Shown: positions 21,610 to 33,333, counted from the stretch's first letter. The stretch is 40,310 bases of DNA from Ophiothrix spiculata (GCA_000969725.1 JXSR01S009995.1), one strand, 5' to 3'. Notes: generated by a model not told the origin, from the letters alone. Translations and numbers: made by a program.

Positions 21610-21890
21610 GTCTCCTTGTTTGCTTGTTATATATCTGGTAATTTTCCTCTACAGCATGGATTAATTTGTATGACATTTTATTTTTTTCTTCTTGCATTTG
21701 AAGTCTGTTTGACTGTTCATAAAATCATTGTGCAATTCCTGACTTTTAATAATTTTATTTTGTATTTTAATGTAAATCTTACTGATGTGTAATCATATGC
21801 TTAGTGTAAATTTCTTGATGTGTTATATTTGTGTATTTGTGCAATATGTATATGTACCTGGCGAATAAAATGATATGATATGATATGATA
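21610..21890 (+). mobile_element. Retroposon 3' end with (TGATA)n tail
   Basis: About 280 bases are present here and missing from copy 1, where 'atatctata' runs straight into 'cacaaaacgaaata' (about 5,150). The insert ends 'gcgaataaaatgatatgata' and continues the five-base repeat to 21,890. A polyadenylation-like AATAAA followed by a short tandem tail is typical of 5'-truncated LINE 3' UTRs. No coding part remains, and the 87-codon frame crossing it is incidental. Confidence 0.78.
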
Positions 21891-22427
21891 TACACAAAAC
21901 GAAATATCCATAAGCATCAGTATTCATTATCATTATTCATTACGAGTGATCTTCAACAAACTATATTTGTAAAAAATTAACATTGATTAAGTCAACCAAT
22001 AATGAGTTAAAAAATAATTACTTCCATATATAATACTTTCTTTTATTTCTGAAGATGCCTAAGATGAATAATGTACGGAATTTCCTTATTAACTTTCTAC
22101 ATGTATGCTTTTTTTTAATAACGCACTGATCTTTTTCATCGTATCTATCTGAAATAAAAAGGTTAAAAGTCAAATTATTTTATGCTGGTTATAAAACCAA
22201 ATAAAAACGATAGAAAATCGAAATAGTAGGATTATTTTATTTAGATTATCAAGTCAATTTGTCCTTGCAATCTTTTCTTTGACTGTTTTGACTCTTATTT
22301 CAACCCATTCGCTTAAGTTTAATCAATTTTACTTTTTATCAAACGTATTGAAGTTTATTAAACATATGTCTTAAAGTAAAGTAGACCTGAATAAATTGAA
22401 ATAAATTTAAAACATCTTATAGATAGG

Positions 22428-23490
22428 ATTTTCTACCAATTGATTTTCAGTCTTTTAGATTTGTTCCTCTAACCAGTCCTTTAGATAGACTTTCAATATT
22501 CATGATATTGTTATCAAACACATTGTAAGAACCAAATTATGGATACTAAGATCAATTGCTTTACGACCAAATCAAAGCTAAGATGTGGACATTTCTGTAT
22601 GATAAGATACCCGAGATGACTAAGGCTACCATGGAAACCTGTCGTTTCTTTTCTTTGGTAAATATTTTATAAACTTGTAAAACAATATAGCTAACAACAT
22701 TGCAAAAGAGATTTAAACTTGAGAATGAGTGGGTATTATAAGACTTAATTAAAGTTGCTATATCGTGCGCTTCAATTTTCCAATAAAAAATTTCGATGTG
22801 TGTCTCTGCTAGGTACGCTTATTGCATTAACATGTTGTGGTTGGCTTTGAATTCGTAATCTAATGAATTTCTTAAATCCATCTGTAATTAAGAACAATTG
22901 CTTCATTTTCTCACGTTAATTCGTCACTTTTTCTTGCAATACCGTTTTATAATCTTCAGATTCCTTACACAGTCTTTCTTCATTTCTGTCTCTAGCATAT
23001 TTTAATTTGTATTCAATGTAGCTAGTAAATATCGTGTGTTATGTTTGATATATTGGCGTCCATTTTGTATTTTACTGTATATAAACCTTTACTTACTTAT
23101 TATACTGATCATATAAAATTTATCATACTCGACATAAAATCTAGTATCTGCTCCTCTGCTGAAATAATGTACTGGTAATACATTATTATAGATAGAACAT
23201 TCACGTTTGCATCAATAGGTTTTAGGACAAATGTCTTTCTAGAATACAATCACAAGCGAGATGTTAAATCTCTTTACATTTCATTTACGTATAATGATTC
23301 TGAGACGACTTTATTTCAAGATTTTAAACTGAAGGGCGTTTTGAAAAATCGACGCTTCTGGAGTCTTATAACATGATAAATTTATTGGATTTTACGCTTC
23401 AGTATTCAAATGAATAATTTCGTTTTTTGCCTCTCTGTTAGTTAAGCTAATTATAATTACATGTTGCTGTTGGCCGTGACTTCGGCACAT
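22428..23490 (+). repeat. U2-U3 block, first of two in segmental copy 2
   Basis: This block matches 5,690-6,835 of copy 1 and is repeated at 23,780-24,945 across the N gap. It contains unit U2 (X-box 22,625-22,638, GCTACCATGGAAAC) and partial unit U3. Relative to the second block it has lost a segment near 22,915, where the 'ttgaataatatgtataa' region is deleted. At 23,491 it runs into unrelated sequence. Confidence 0.85.
22480..23110 (+). repeat. X-box repeat unit U2, copy 2a
   Basis: Plus sense, X-box 22,625-22,638. The body keeps 'ttttccaataaaaaatttcg' and 'catgttgtggttggctttga' but has an internal deletion compared with 5,760-6,430 and 23,815-24,510. Confidence 0.7.
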
Positions 23491-23729
23491 TTGTGACCGT
23501 CCAGCCCGTATGAGCTGTAAATGCCAGAAATTTCATTTTGCGCTACAGGTCAAAATACATGTCAAGGACATTATTTGCCGAAATTGATTTTTTGACAGAT
23601 TCACAATCCTAATGCTTACTACAAAATAACAGCAAAGTTTCATTTCAAGAAAAAAATAGGAAATGTGAAATAAATCGGCTTATTCTTAAGACGCTCAACA
23701 GAAAATATAGGGCTTACTAATCTTTGAAC
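23491..23729. other. Unmatched sequence running into the scaffold gap
   Basis: The sequence begins abruptly at 'gtgaccgtccagcccgtatg', where copies 1 and 2b continue with the U3 body. It matches nothing else in the window. It could be one end of a larger mobile element whose remainder lies in the gap, or a mis-joined contig end. No frame is informative. Confidence 0.5.
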
Positions 23730-23779
23730 NNNNNNNNNNNNNNNNNNNNNNNNNNNNNNNNNNNNNNNNNNNNNNNNNN
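23730..23779. other. Scaffold gap (50 N)
   Basis: Exactly 50 N, suggesting a fixed-size placeholder instead of a measured distance. Sequence after the gap repeats sequence from 22,428. Confidence 0.99.
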
Positions 23780-24945
23780 AGGATTTTCTACCAATTGATT
23801 TTCAGTTCTTTAGATTTGCCCTTCTAGCCAATCCTTAAAGATTGACTTTCAATATTGTTATAAAACACATTTTTAGAACCAAAATATAGATACTTGCTTT
23901 ACGACCAAATCAAAGCTAAGATGTGGACATTTCTGTATGATAAGATACCCGAGATGACTAAGGCTAACATGGAAACCTGTCATTTCTTTTCTTTAGTAAA
24001 TATTTTATAAACTTGTAAAACAATATAGCTAACAACATTGCAAAAGAGATTTGAACTTGAGAATAAGTGGGTATTATAAGACTTAATTAAAGTTGCTATA
24101 TGTTACGCTTCAATTTTCCAATAAATAATTTTGATGTGTGTCTCTGCTAGGTACGCTTATTGCATTAACATGATGTGGTTGTCTTTGAATTCGTAATCTA
24201 ATGAATTTCTTAAATCCATCTGTTATTAAGAACAATTGCTTCATTTTCTCACGGGGAAAATTTGGGCATTTGTCTATCATTTGAATAATATGTATAATGC
24301 GATCTTTGAACTACTTCCAATGTTAATTCGTCACTTTTTCTTGCAAGACCGTTTTATAATCTTCAGATTCCTTACACAGTCTTTCTTCATTTCTGTCTCT
24401 AGCATATTTCAATTTGTATTCAATGTAGCTAGTAATTATCGTGTGTTATGTTTGATATATTTGCGTCCATTTTTTATTTTACTGTATATAAACCTTTAGA
24501 CCTACATTCTAGAATGGTACACTTACTTATTATACTGATCATATAAAATTTATCATACTCGACTTAAAATATAGTATCTGCTCCTTTGCTGAAATAATGT
24601 ACTGGTAATACATTATTATAGAATAGAACATTCACGTTTGCAGCAATAGGTTTTAGGACAAATGCCTTTCTAGAATACAATCACAACCGAGATGTTAAAT
24701 GCTTAATAAAAACATTTCATCTCTTTTCATCTGATTTACGTATAACATGTATAATAATTTTAAGACGAGTTTATTTCAAGATTTTAAACTGAAGGATGTT
24801 TTGAAAATCGACTCTTCTGGAGTCTGATAACATGATAAATTAATTAGATTTTACGCTTCAGTATTCAAATGAATAATTTCGTTTTTTGCCTCTCTGTTAG
24901 TTAAGCTAATTATAGTTACATTTTGCTGTTGGCCGTGACAACGGC
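23780..24945 (+). repeat. U2-U3 block, second of two
   Basis: The block begins right after the gap with 'aggattttctaccaattgat', as at 22,428. It contains unit U2 (X-box 23,963-23,976, GCTAACATGGAAAC) and the start of partial U3, then continues collinearly with copy 1. It is either a true local duplication or two haplotype versions placed in series. Confidence 0.85.
23815..24510 (+). repeat. X-box repeat unit U2, copy 2b
   Basis: Plus sense, X-box 23,963-23,976 with one half-site weakened. The 87-codon frame 24,236-24,499 is homologous to 6,184-6,396 and shares FLQDRF and FRFLTQSF. Confidence 0.7.
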
Positions 24946-25080
24946 CCCGACAACGGCATATTTAAACAAATTGGCAAAACCAAAACCCATCTGTCAATGA
25001 GACAAATTGTTTTTATTGGAAGGAATTATTTACAACGAAAGGAGTAGAAGAAGCATTATAACATTTATACGGTAGTATCA
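24800..25080 (+). repeat. X-box family, partial unit U3, copy 2b
   Basis: Body only, partner of 6,690-6,990: 'ctggagtctgataacatgat', 'ttacgcttcagtattcaaat', 'cccatctgtcaatgagacaa' and 'gaagcattataacattta'. There is no X-box. Confidence 0.62.
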
Positions 25081-25194
25081 TCTCTGAGAAAAGTTGTGAA
25101 ATATCAGACATATCATTCTCGAAACAGACGTTAAAATTAAAATAAAGCAATAATCATACCTGTATGTACAAACAAATTAACCCCTCATTGCTGT

Positions 25195-26100
25195 TATACC
25201 ACATAAGTTATATAAGTCATCACCTCTTTTTTTATAATTATTACAAATGACATGCTTTGAAAAATGTCATACATTACATCAGATATTTGACATTGGTCTA
25301 TTGTTAACAACTTTGGTCACATCAATAACTGTGATTTCATTCTGAACCAATAAATGATACAAATTCTTAACTATTTATATTTTAGACCACCAGTTCATAT
25401 AAGTCAGACTTTTACCATGGCATCATAATTTTGATATACCCAAGACAAGAAAAATGGAAAGAAAAATAATAGTAATTATTTTCATGCTTGTTATATAACA
25501 ATAATTTCTATCTAACCGTGCTAACGAAAGTAAGAATAGACATACATTCCTTTTGCAAGCTGTAAAATCTCTTCGGTAATGAAGCGAAATTTGCAATGCT
25601 TGACAACAAAACCAAATTACTTAAATTTGCAATAAATATAGGATTAACTTTTATAGAAAAATTAAATGCTCTGCTAGTGACATACATTATATCAAATTAT
25701 ACATTTCTATAACCCTTTTTAATACTCTAAACAGGGGTGTGAAATTTCGTTTTCCATCTGAAAATTTTAGCTTTTCATTTTATTTTCAACCCGTTTGAGG
25801 CATTTTCCTTCTATTTTATACAGAGCAACTCTCTTTTAAAACAGGCCACTAACATCCGTGTATAAATATATTGTAAAATAATTGTAACAAATAATTTGGG
25901 TTTTGCTGTCATCTCTAGATAGCAGTATCACAAAGCTCAAAGTATTGAGCAACGCAATTATTATGTTTGATTTTCAGCTTGCAAAAAATGTTACAACTTG
26001 GTATATATATTTTTTATTATTTCAAAATAGAAATTCTGGCTATACAACACACATTATTTTATATTGTTTTGTTGTCTTCAGTAGATAGTACCGCTGTGTT
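25195..26100 (+). repeat. High-identity island, copy 2 partner
   Basis: This is the partner of 7,070-7,960. The near-identity begins shortly after the second partial X-box unit (24,800-25,080) and fades after about 26,100, just before the E-box block. The frame at 25,903-26,088 is incidental and not shared with copy 1. Confidence 0.7.
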
Positions 26101-26349
26101 AGGATGAATCGGACGGGTAATCTGATAAATGGGGATTTCTTATTTTCCTACTGTATCAAAATCTATTGTTGATTTAAAATCATCTTATTTAGGCTTTCGC
26201 CAAGCACACCCAACTTAGTACAGCTAAAGGAAGCTTATCTTCAACAGGGATCCAAGATACTTTAAATTAAGTTTTTGATTAATTTTGAGATAATTCCTGT
26301 TACTTTTCAGAAACCGTATACTAGTATTAAAGATAGCATCAGTTAAGTT

Positions 26350-26805
26350 GTTTTGAAAAACCACTCACTCACTCACTCACTCACTCACTCACTCACTCAC
26401 TCATTCAAATAGTCTCAGATATCACTGAACTTAAAGATCAATCTATAGATGCAGTGCAAAATAAGACATAATTCTTCACCCTATCTTTCATCTCCTTGTT
26501 ATTTGCTACTTGCATCATGACTACAATTTATTTTTCCACCATCTTGTGCCAGCCAGGAATTGCTGATGATAGAATCCACTAGAGACGTGGAATGATCTCG
26601 TCAATCGCCTACAAGTATAACACGTGTGTCGAGCCGGAAAATTGTTGGCTTCGTAATAATCTCATCTTGCTCAGCTCCCATTTTCTCTCGTGTTCACTCG
26701 TTGACTGCCATGTCACCTCACGCTTTATGCGACAAAAATACCCCATCTCATTTTGTGTGCGCGGATTTGTTCATGGATCTTTATCTATGAGTGAATAAAA
26801 GCTTA
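26350..26805 (+). repeat. E-box block, copy 2
   Basis: Partner of 8,230-8,660. The CACGTG is kept at 26,621-26,626. A one-base deletion after 'ggcttcg' joins the MISSIAYK frame to the NNLILLSS frame, giving a 68-codon open frame (26,592-26,798) that neither other copy has. A (CACT)n microsatellite (26,362-26,403) has expanded at its left end. Confidence 0.6.
26362..26403 (+). repeat. (CACT)n microsatellite
   Basis: About ten tandem CACT units. The matching position in copy 1 (about 8,235) has only a few units interrupted by CATT. Confidence 0.95.
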
Positions 26806-27149
26806 ATATGATGTGATGTATGCTGGTTTTGATGGCTTTTTGTATCCATCGATACTGTGTTGTTACATCAGACCAGGCTTATATGGAAGTTTTAATTGAC
26901 CATTTAATTCAACTGTTTCCATGGTTCCTTATTTCCTTGGATTCTATTTATACATTTAAATGAGACAATACAACGTGCAATACACAATTTTAAGTTAAGA
27001 TACGGCATTTCTGGTGAATTTATTACTCATTGACTATGAAAACAAAACAATTTCTTTTAGTTAATAAAAACCCTACGATTATTTTTGATGTGCTTTAAAT
27101 CTTGAAAATTTGAATAATATTTTCTCAAAATTGTATGAAATTTTTCAAG

Positions 27150-27610
27150 AGGAAACAAAAAAAATCTCTTTAAAAAGACAAATGGGTTTTAATTTGAGAT
27201 AAAACATTTCCCACCTTAAAACTCACAACCAACCAATGTCCCGAAAATAAGATGAAATGTGCAGAAATTATTCGTATCAAAATCAAACTGTATAAATCAG
27301 CAAATTTAATCAGATTTTAGCAGCGTCAATTTTCACCCACACTATAGCTTTAAATCTCCAATAAATCTGTCGCAAAATTGTTAAATATTTACACAAGGAA
27401 AGGAATGATACATTTCCATGGTAACGTTAATCGTCTTAGGTATCTTTGCACGATGAAAATGTCCTTCAGGAGAGATTGGATTTGACGTTGAAGGAAATTT
27501 ATTTGAATAATCACGATTAGTCTCTTGCAACAGCAAAATTCATTATTTTAGCATCATATGCTTGGGTCCGGATTTACACAAGTAAAAGTATTTTGGAATT
27601 TATAAGTCAA
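27150..27610 (-). repeat. X-box repeat unit U4, copy 2
   Basis: Minus sense, X-box at 27,412-27,425 (ATTTCCATGGTAAC on plus). The CCAAT position is mutated (ATTAG at 27,516-27,520). The terminal palindrome of copy 1 is absent. Confidence 0.75.
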
Positions 27611-27899
27611 GAAAAATGACAAAGATATATAAAGCATGCAGCTTAAGTTACTTACAACGAGGATCAATTTCCTGGAACTTTGATTCGTTATCATATATTT
27701 CAAGTTGCAGGATAAATAATTTGGTATTTGCAAATACGGATTAATTTTAAGTTGGTCTTTTTTTCTGAAGTTGATAACAACGCATAATTATAATATTTAA
27801 AAATGCAAATGAATAAGTACTTTTAAAATTAAGAGAGAATAAAAACAATTCTAAGAAAACCTGATGCTTATAAAGGAGTCTTGAAAGGAACAGTGAATA

Positions 27900-28460
27900 A
27901 TTGATACTGAAAAACTCATGCAAATGATGTATTTAATTGCTTTAACTTTTCGTGAGAAATGCCTTTTAAAGAAAACAATTTGTCTAAATGACAGATGTGT
28001 CTTGAACAATCCGTTTAAAAGCTGAGAAGTCACGACTTATCGTAGTGTGTTACTTTACTATACAATAAGCTCAACCACTAGAGACATAACATCGAAATTA
28101 TTCATTTGAAAATTGAAGCGTAAAATTCAGCAACTTAATCAGATCTCACCAGAGCAACTCGGATTTTCTGTACACTCTCCATTTCTAACGCAAAGATCTA
28201 TCTTTCACAAAATATATCAAATTGTTAGTTATATTAGTTGTAAAAAGATGGGAATAACGTGTTTCAATGATAACAATAATAATTTCAGGTATATGTATAC
28301 AAAATATTATGCATGTTGGAAGTCAAGTACAATGTATATTTACTCGAATACATCACGATTGGCCTCCTTCACGGCAAACTTCAGGTTCTATAAACCATAA
28401 TAGGGTCTGCGTTTGATTTGGTAAACCATGTAATCTCGGAATGACTAATGATTCAATTAT
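27900..28460 (-). repeat. X-box repeat unit U5, copy 2
   Basis: Minus sense, CCAAT at 28,358-28,362 and a decayed X-box at 28,261-28,274 (GTTTCAATGATAAC). It lacks the insertion of about 150 bp seen in copy 1. Confidence 0.7.
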
Positions 28461-28469
28461 TTTGCAATA

Positions 28470-29300
28470 TTGCTTAGTTAAAAGTATCATGCTATAATAT
28501 CAGTAACTTTTTAAAAATGCTGAACACATTTTTCCTCTTTAAGTATAAATTAAGCACGTCGAAATCGTCGCCGACAAAACACACGGTTATTGTGTATGTC
28601 ACCGAAGGCAGAAAACATAGTAGTACGAGGCGATCTGAATTGAGTTGGAATTCAATTGTGTGTATATTAAAAATAACCATGATAATGAAAGATTCAGTCA
28701 GAAAAAAGTGTCATAGAAAAGATGATCAATTATCAATCAAATGTTTTGCTTGTTGTACATATTTCGTTGTGAGAAATTTCTTCCAATAGAAACAATTTGT
28801 TTTAATGACAGATGGATTTAGATTCAGACAATCCGTTAAAAAGCTGAGAAGTCACGACCAACCACAACATGTTACTATAATAAGCTTACTATCAGCATGA
28901 TTAGAGGTACAAACATCGAAATCATTTATTGGGAAATTGAAGCGTAAAATTCAGCAATTCTAATCAGATCGTACCAGAGCCGTGCCAATTTTCAGCACAC
29001 TGTGTCCAAATCAAACACAACGACCAATCTGTTACAGCACATGCAAAATTGTAATATATTTTGTAAAATAAAAGGACTAAAGTGTTTCTATGGCAACTTT
29101 CACCATTGCATTTATGTTTATGCAAATGTTCTATAGAAATGTCTCTACGTTGGAAGTCAGGTATATTTACTCGAATACCTCACGATTGGTCTCGTTGACG
29201 GTGAAGTTCAGCTTCTATAAAATATGTTATAATGTAGGATCTATTTTTGATTTGAGTAAAGTAAACCATGAAACCGGGAGTGACCAATGATTCAAGTCTT
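28470..29300 (-). repeat. X-box repeat unit U6, copy 2
   Basis: Minus sense and near full length. CCAAT lies at 29,185-29,189 and the X-box at 29,084-29,097 (GTTTCTATGGCAAC on plus), with the same spacing as 10,411-11,290. The small frames at 28,492-28,789 differ from copy 1 by frame changes. Confidence 0.78.
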
Positions 29301-29600
29301 AAACAATATTGCTAAAAGCTTTTATGTCATCGATCACCATTTTAAAAATGCTGTGTATAGATCATTCGTTTTGTGTATAAATTGAGCATAGCGAAATAGA
29401 AAGTGCCGACGATGAAATACACGGTTATTGTTTATGGCACCAGAGGCATAAAATACGATGAGAACTGATCTGAGTTGGAATCAGAGTAAAGTTATAAGAA
29501 TGATACTGATAATGAAAGAATCAGTCAGAGAAAGGGTCTTGGAAGAAAAACTGATCAATTACCATTGAAAGAAGTTAAAATGACGCAAAGAACGTATCGG
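29285..29600 (-). repeat. X-box family, 3' partial unit, copy 2
   Basis: Partner of 11,265-11,515 without an X-box. Segmental similarity ends about 90 bases further on. Confidence 0.6.
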
Positions 29601-29689
29601 TATTATTTGGTACCTCATTTAGGGGTGAAGTTTTATTGTACATTATTGTATAAGCTAAAATTATTACTTTTATCATTATTTATTTATGT

Positions 29690-30410
29690 TTAATATTTCT
29701 ATGCTTCTTCATTGTTTAAAAACAATTCTGTATCATTTATTGAAAGAAATTCAGTATATATATAGAACTGTTGTAATATCTGTTGGAATTACGGATTTTA
29801 AAGGCCACTATTATTACTCAAAGATAATGTTAATGTTATGTAATTATGTGGTACTTATATTGTCACTTTTTTACTTTAACGGTCTTTGTCGAGAAAAAAA
29901 TATGTTTGATATTTAAAAAAAATTCTCTTAATACAAAATTAGTTTGCTCCCTCATATGGTAAGAAAAAAGATGAATTCACAAGTGTAATTATATGTAATA
30001 TCTATGCAAAAACCCTTTACAATGCTTTTACTGCGTAGTTGTAGTGTTATTATTCCTGTCACGTAGCCAGGTACAAGCGACGTCCATGTTGATTTACGAA
30101 CAACACTCTGACAATATTGTATGTCAGCATTTAATATGTGTATCATGGGATATACAGCGTACAGCATCCCAGAGCTTTACATAATGAGTTTATAGGCAAT
30201 ACTTAGGTGTAGTGATGAAAATGTTATTCAGATGTGTTTAAAATGTTTAATTAACCAAAATAAATTACTTTATATTTTGATTCGTTTGAAACACTTTTAG
30301 GTGTCACATTTGTGTAAAATATGATAATCATTGGTAACATTGTAGAGATTATTTGTATATCAAAATAAAGATGGTACATATTTTTCTCTCTTGTTTATTT
30401 GAAAAGAATA
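29690..30410 (+). repeat. Dispersed repeat A (partner at 38,750-40,200)
   Basis: Aligns on the same strand with 38,750-40,200 once two MITE insertions are removed from the latter. Most of it is moderately diverged, but about 29,985-30,180 is much more alike, with a run of roughly 60 identical bases around 'cacgtagccaggtacaagcg'. In one plus frame the core reads CVVVVLLFLSRSQVQA, then TSMLIYEQHSDNIVCQHLIC, resembling a secretory leader with an A-x-A type end, but no start codon is in frame. The antisense frame (30,167-29,952) is also open. Function unknown. Confidence 0.75.
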
Positions 30411-30419
30411 TGGGTAAAC

Positions 30420-32745
30420 CTTTAAGGTAACACGCCATTTTTAGATTTACTAATAAAATATATGAAATCAGTATGAAACAACACGTTAGCATTGTTAGGG
30501 CATAGCAACACTGCTTATGTTGCTACAGTACAAACAACAAGTAGATTCGACCGAGGAGCAGATAGCTCTTATACTAAAATGTTAAAGAAGTATAAGCTTT
30601 TCTATGTGCACATTTTATTGAAGTATCAGCATACAAATCCTGCTCAAAAATATATAAATGTGTTCGAAATTGCAAATATTGATACCTGAACTCAAAAAAT
30701 CTTTACAAACTTTACTAAACCTCGAAATTTTCACGAATATATCAATTCACACTTTAATCTCCATAGTCACAACAGATTCCTTATTAATTGCCTAATGTGG
30801 AATACTATGTCGTGTTTAATGTAATATAGATGAACATTTTGAAAAAAAGTCCTTTCATAAATCAGTGCTTTTAATTGAACCTTAATTGCCTTTTAAAATT
30901 GTTTACATTCATGAAGTTATATTAATTAGAGGCTTTTTATTTGCTTTTGTATTGTTATATATTTCTACAATAACGACTCGATACACGAGCGATAACAAGC
31001 CCCGCATTCTCTTCATTACAAATGACCTTTTTATGAGACAAATAAAATATGAATCTAAGATTAGATCAAATATTTGCCCAAATCGCAGCTGAATAATAGA
31101 TATAGATAATATGAATATCTAAGTGGGTTTTTAGATAGGGAAAATGGATCCCGCCAGCATTTAATGCATCAGTGTTTTATTAGAGCTCAAATTCGGTGGG
31201 CGATGGGAGGGACTGAGATAATTATTTTTTGTTGGGGAGACTGGTGCCTTAAGGATAGTAATAGTCATGGTTCCAGAGAATCTTCAAAAGAAATGAGTAA
31301 CGTTTTGATTATAGATAATCATCATTTTACATCATTTAGTATCAAACATATTATTCTCCCTCGAGAAACATCATGCATATGATGTGTTTACGTTTGACTA
31401 CCCCCAGTTTCAATTTTAAATGACGTGCCCCTGTATGAACTGTATAATTCCTGAAGGCATTTCTAAACTCAAAACCCTAAACGGATTTGATTGAGAAATG
31501 GTATTCCAAGTTCATATGTGGATTTGTCGTTTGTCAAGTATACATTTATATCCTTTAACATGAAGACATGTATTATAGTACTAAGACAATCGAGAAGCCA
31601 TTTTTCAAAAGAAAGTTTTACACGTTGGTTTCCCATTCTCGAGATGTAACAACTACAAGCTGGAATGAAAAATGAGTCTCATTAGTTTGTCGAATAATAA
31701 CAGCGCTAGTCCTGATAGCGTCGCTGATCATTTCACCGTAGAGTTGTTTGCAGTGCCAATGTTGAATCACGGTTTGTAATAATGATCTAATAAATTTACC
31801 ATAAAATTATAGTGCTTTTAAATATATTTAAAATTGTGTTATTTGGTATTTTCAATATGTCTGAGTCACAGGGGGATGGAGAATGGAGTAAGGAAGGATT
31901 TTTATTGTAAGGACTTGGAGGTATAAAACAACAGGAGTAATAATCTTAATCTTAAGTGCAATGTTCCAAAAAATGTAACATTTTTGCCATTAAAATTTGA
32001 TTTATAGGGTAATTCATAAAGTATATTTTATTTTACTTGGTTTATAGGCGATAATAATACAAGAATGTTATAACTTAAAATTGTTATAAGAGAGGGGTTA
32101 CATGAGGGATATAAGAGCTAATGGTTTGCCGATAAAAATCCGATATCTAGAACTTTACCAAATTTTGAATCGGTGGCCATTTTTGCCCTAAATCAGATTT
32201 CGAAATAAATTGCGGACCTGAAGATCTTTATGACGTCTTAATTACGTAACAGCTTATCGGATTTTCATGATTTTTGTAAAATGGAATGAAGAGATCCTAC
32301 CATATACTATACTATAAAACAATCTTACTTTAGTTCTGTCAATTTCAAGTTCAAATGGGGTTGGACGAGGATTAAAATTACATCAAAAGAACATGCTTAC
32401 GATTTTGGCGAAGTTTGGAAAAATACGTTTCTGACAAAGGTATTTATCTTTGTTGATTACTAAAAAAAACCCAATAATGCTGTGATATTAACATTTTACA
32501 AACACCTAGCATAGATATTCGCCAAAAGTTATGCAAAGTTTAAATTCTGCAACTGCTATAGTTTTTGCAAACGATCATTTTTCTACATGTAACCATTATT
32601 TTTTATTTGGGACACCCGGTACTTTTTATTCTGACAATGCTGAAAAGAGCTCTGTGCAATAAATACAAAAATAAACAATAATTTTTTTATTTATATTAAT
32701 TTAATAATTATATATATGATTATTTGCCATATATGATACAAAATA
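30420..32745. other. Unique AT-rich DNA, no gene recognised
   Basis: Short frames at 30,492-30,689, 30,886-31,092 and 31,164-31,382 have no recognisable domains, leaders or paralogues here. No element ends, RNA genes or strong regulatory patterns were seen. Confidence 0.5.
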
Positions 32746-32750
32746 CCTCT

Positions 32751-33236
32751 GCTGCGAAAAAAATAAACAATATGACCTTATTAATAATTACTTTTAAAGA
32801 TTCTATTATCTGTGTAAGACCAACTTGAACTTTACATAGATAAATAGTTTGAACAAAGTTCTGCCATACTAAAAATAAACAACATGACCTTAAGCTATGG
32901 TCACAATAGCTTACGAGCAGTGTTTAGTCCATCTAATAGGACCACACGACGCCCTCGCTGCTCGCTTTACTCACTGCTCGTGGTCCTTTTAAACGGACTA
33001 AACACTGCTCGTAAGCTGATCGTACGATTATTGTGACCATAGCTTAACCAGTAGTTAAAATTTATCAGTTTGTTTATCATTTATGACGAGCTTTAATTTC
33101 TTTACAGGCTGCAAAATCAAACTAGACCTCTTCTAAAACAGTACAAAAATAGACAACTTTACCTTATTAATAATTCTATTATTGAATTTTTGTATAAAAT
33201 GAACTTAAACTTTACATGAATACACTACAAATATAA
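32751..33236 (+). repeat. Three degenerate direct repeats, the middle one split by a MITE
   Basis: Copies start at about 32,751, 32,861 and 33,108. They share 'ataaacaatatgacctta', 'ttaataatt' and, in the first and third, 'aacttgaactttacata'-like sequence. The middle copy is interrupted at its 'gaccttaa' by the TTAA element, which shows the pre-insertion target directly. Confidence 0.65.
32894..33043. mobile_element. 150-bp hairpin MITE with TTAA target duplication
   Basis: Flanked by TTAA on both sides (32,890-32,893 and 33,044-33,047). Terminal inverted repeats start GCTATGGTCACAATA. Inside, 'gcttacgagcagtgtttagt' is mirrored by 'actaaacactgctcgtaagc', and 'aggaccac' by 'gtggtcct', so most of it folds into one long hairpin. 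It is much richer in GC and CpG than the flanks. TTAA duplication is the hallmark of piggyBac-type elements (family knowledge), although these ends do not start with CCC. It has no coding capacity. Confidence 0.9.
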
Positions 33237-33333
33237 CCAAAAAAAATCATGGCAAAAATCAGGAGGTTAATTCCGTGCGTAAGGCATATGGGGACATACC
33301 AGTTCAAAAGGTTTAATGTTTTCACAAATTATA

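Larger units (their letters stand above)
15826..29687 (+). repeat. Segmental duplication, copy 2
   Basis: This is the direct copy of bases 1-11,584. It is longer because of copy-specific additions: about 35 bp near 17,121-17,160, a LINE fragment at about 18,737-19,395, a retroposon 3' tail at about 21,610-21,890, and an extra 22,428-23,490 block repeated after a 50-N gap. These additions probably inserted after the duplication, because the matching points in copy 1 are uninterrupted. Loss from copy 1 is less likely for the two retroposon tails. Confidence 0.93.

Noticed and set aside
21529-21792. 87-codon hydrophobic ORF resembling a membrane protein
   Set aside because: It crosses the junction between unit U1 and a retroposon 3' UTR, so it cannot be an ancestral gene.
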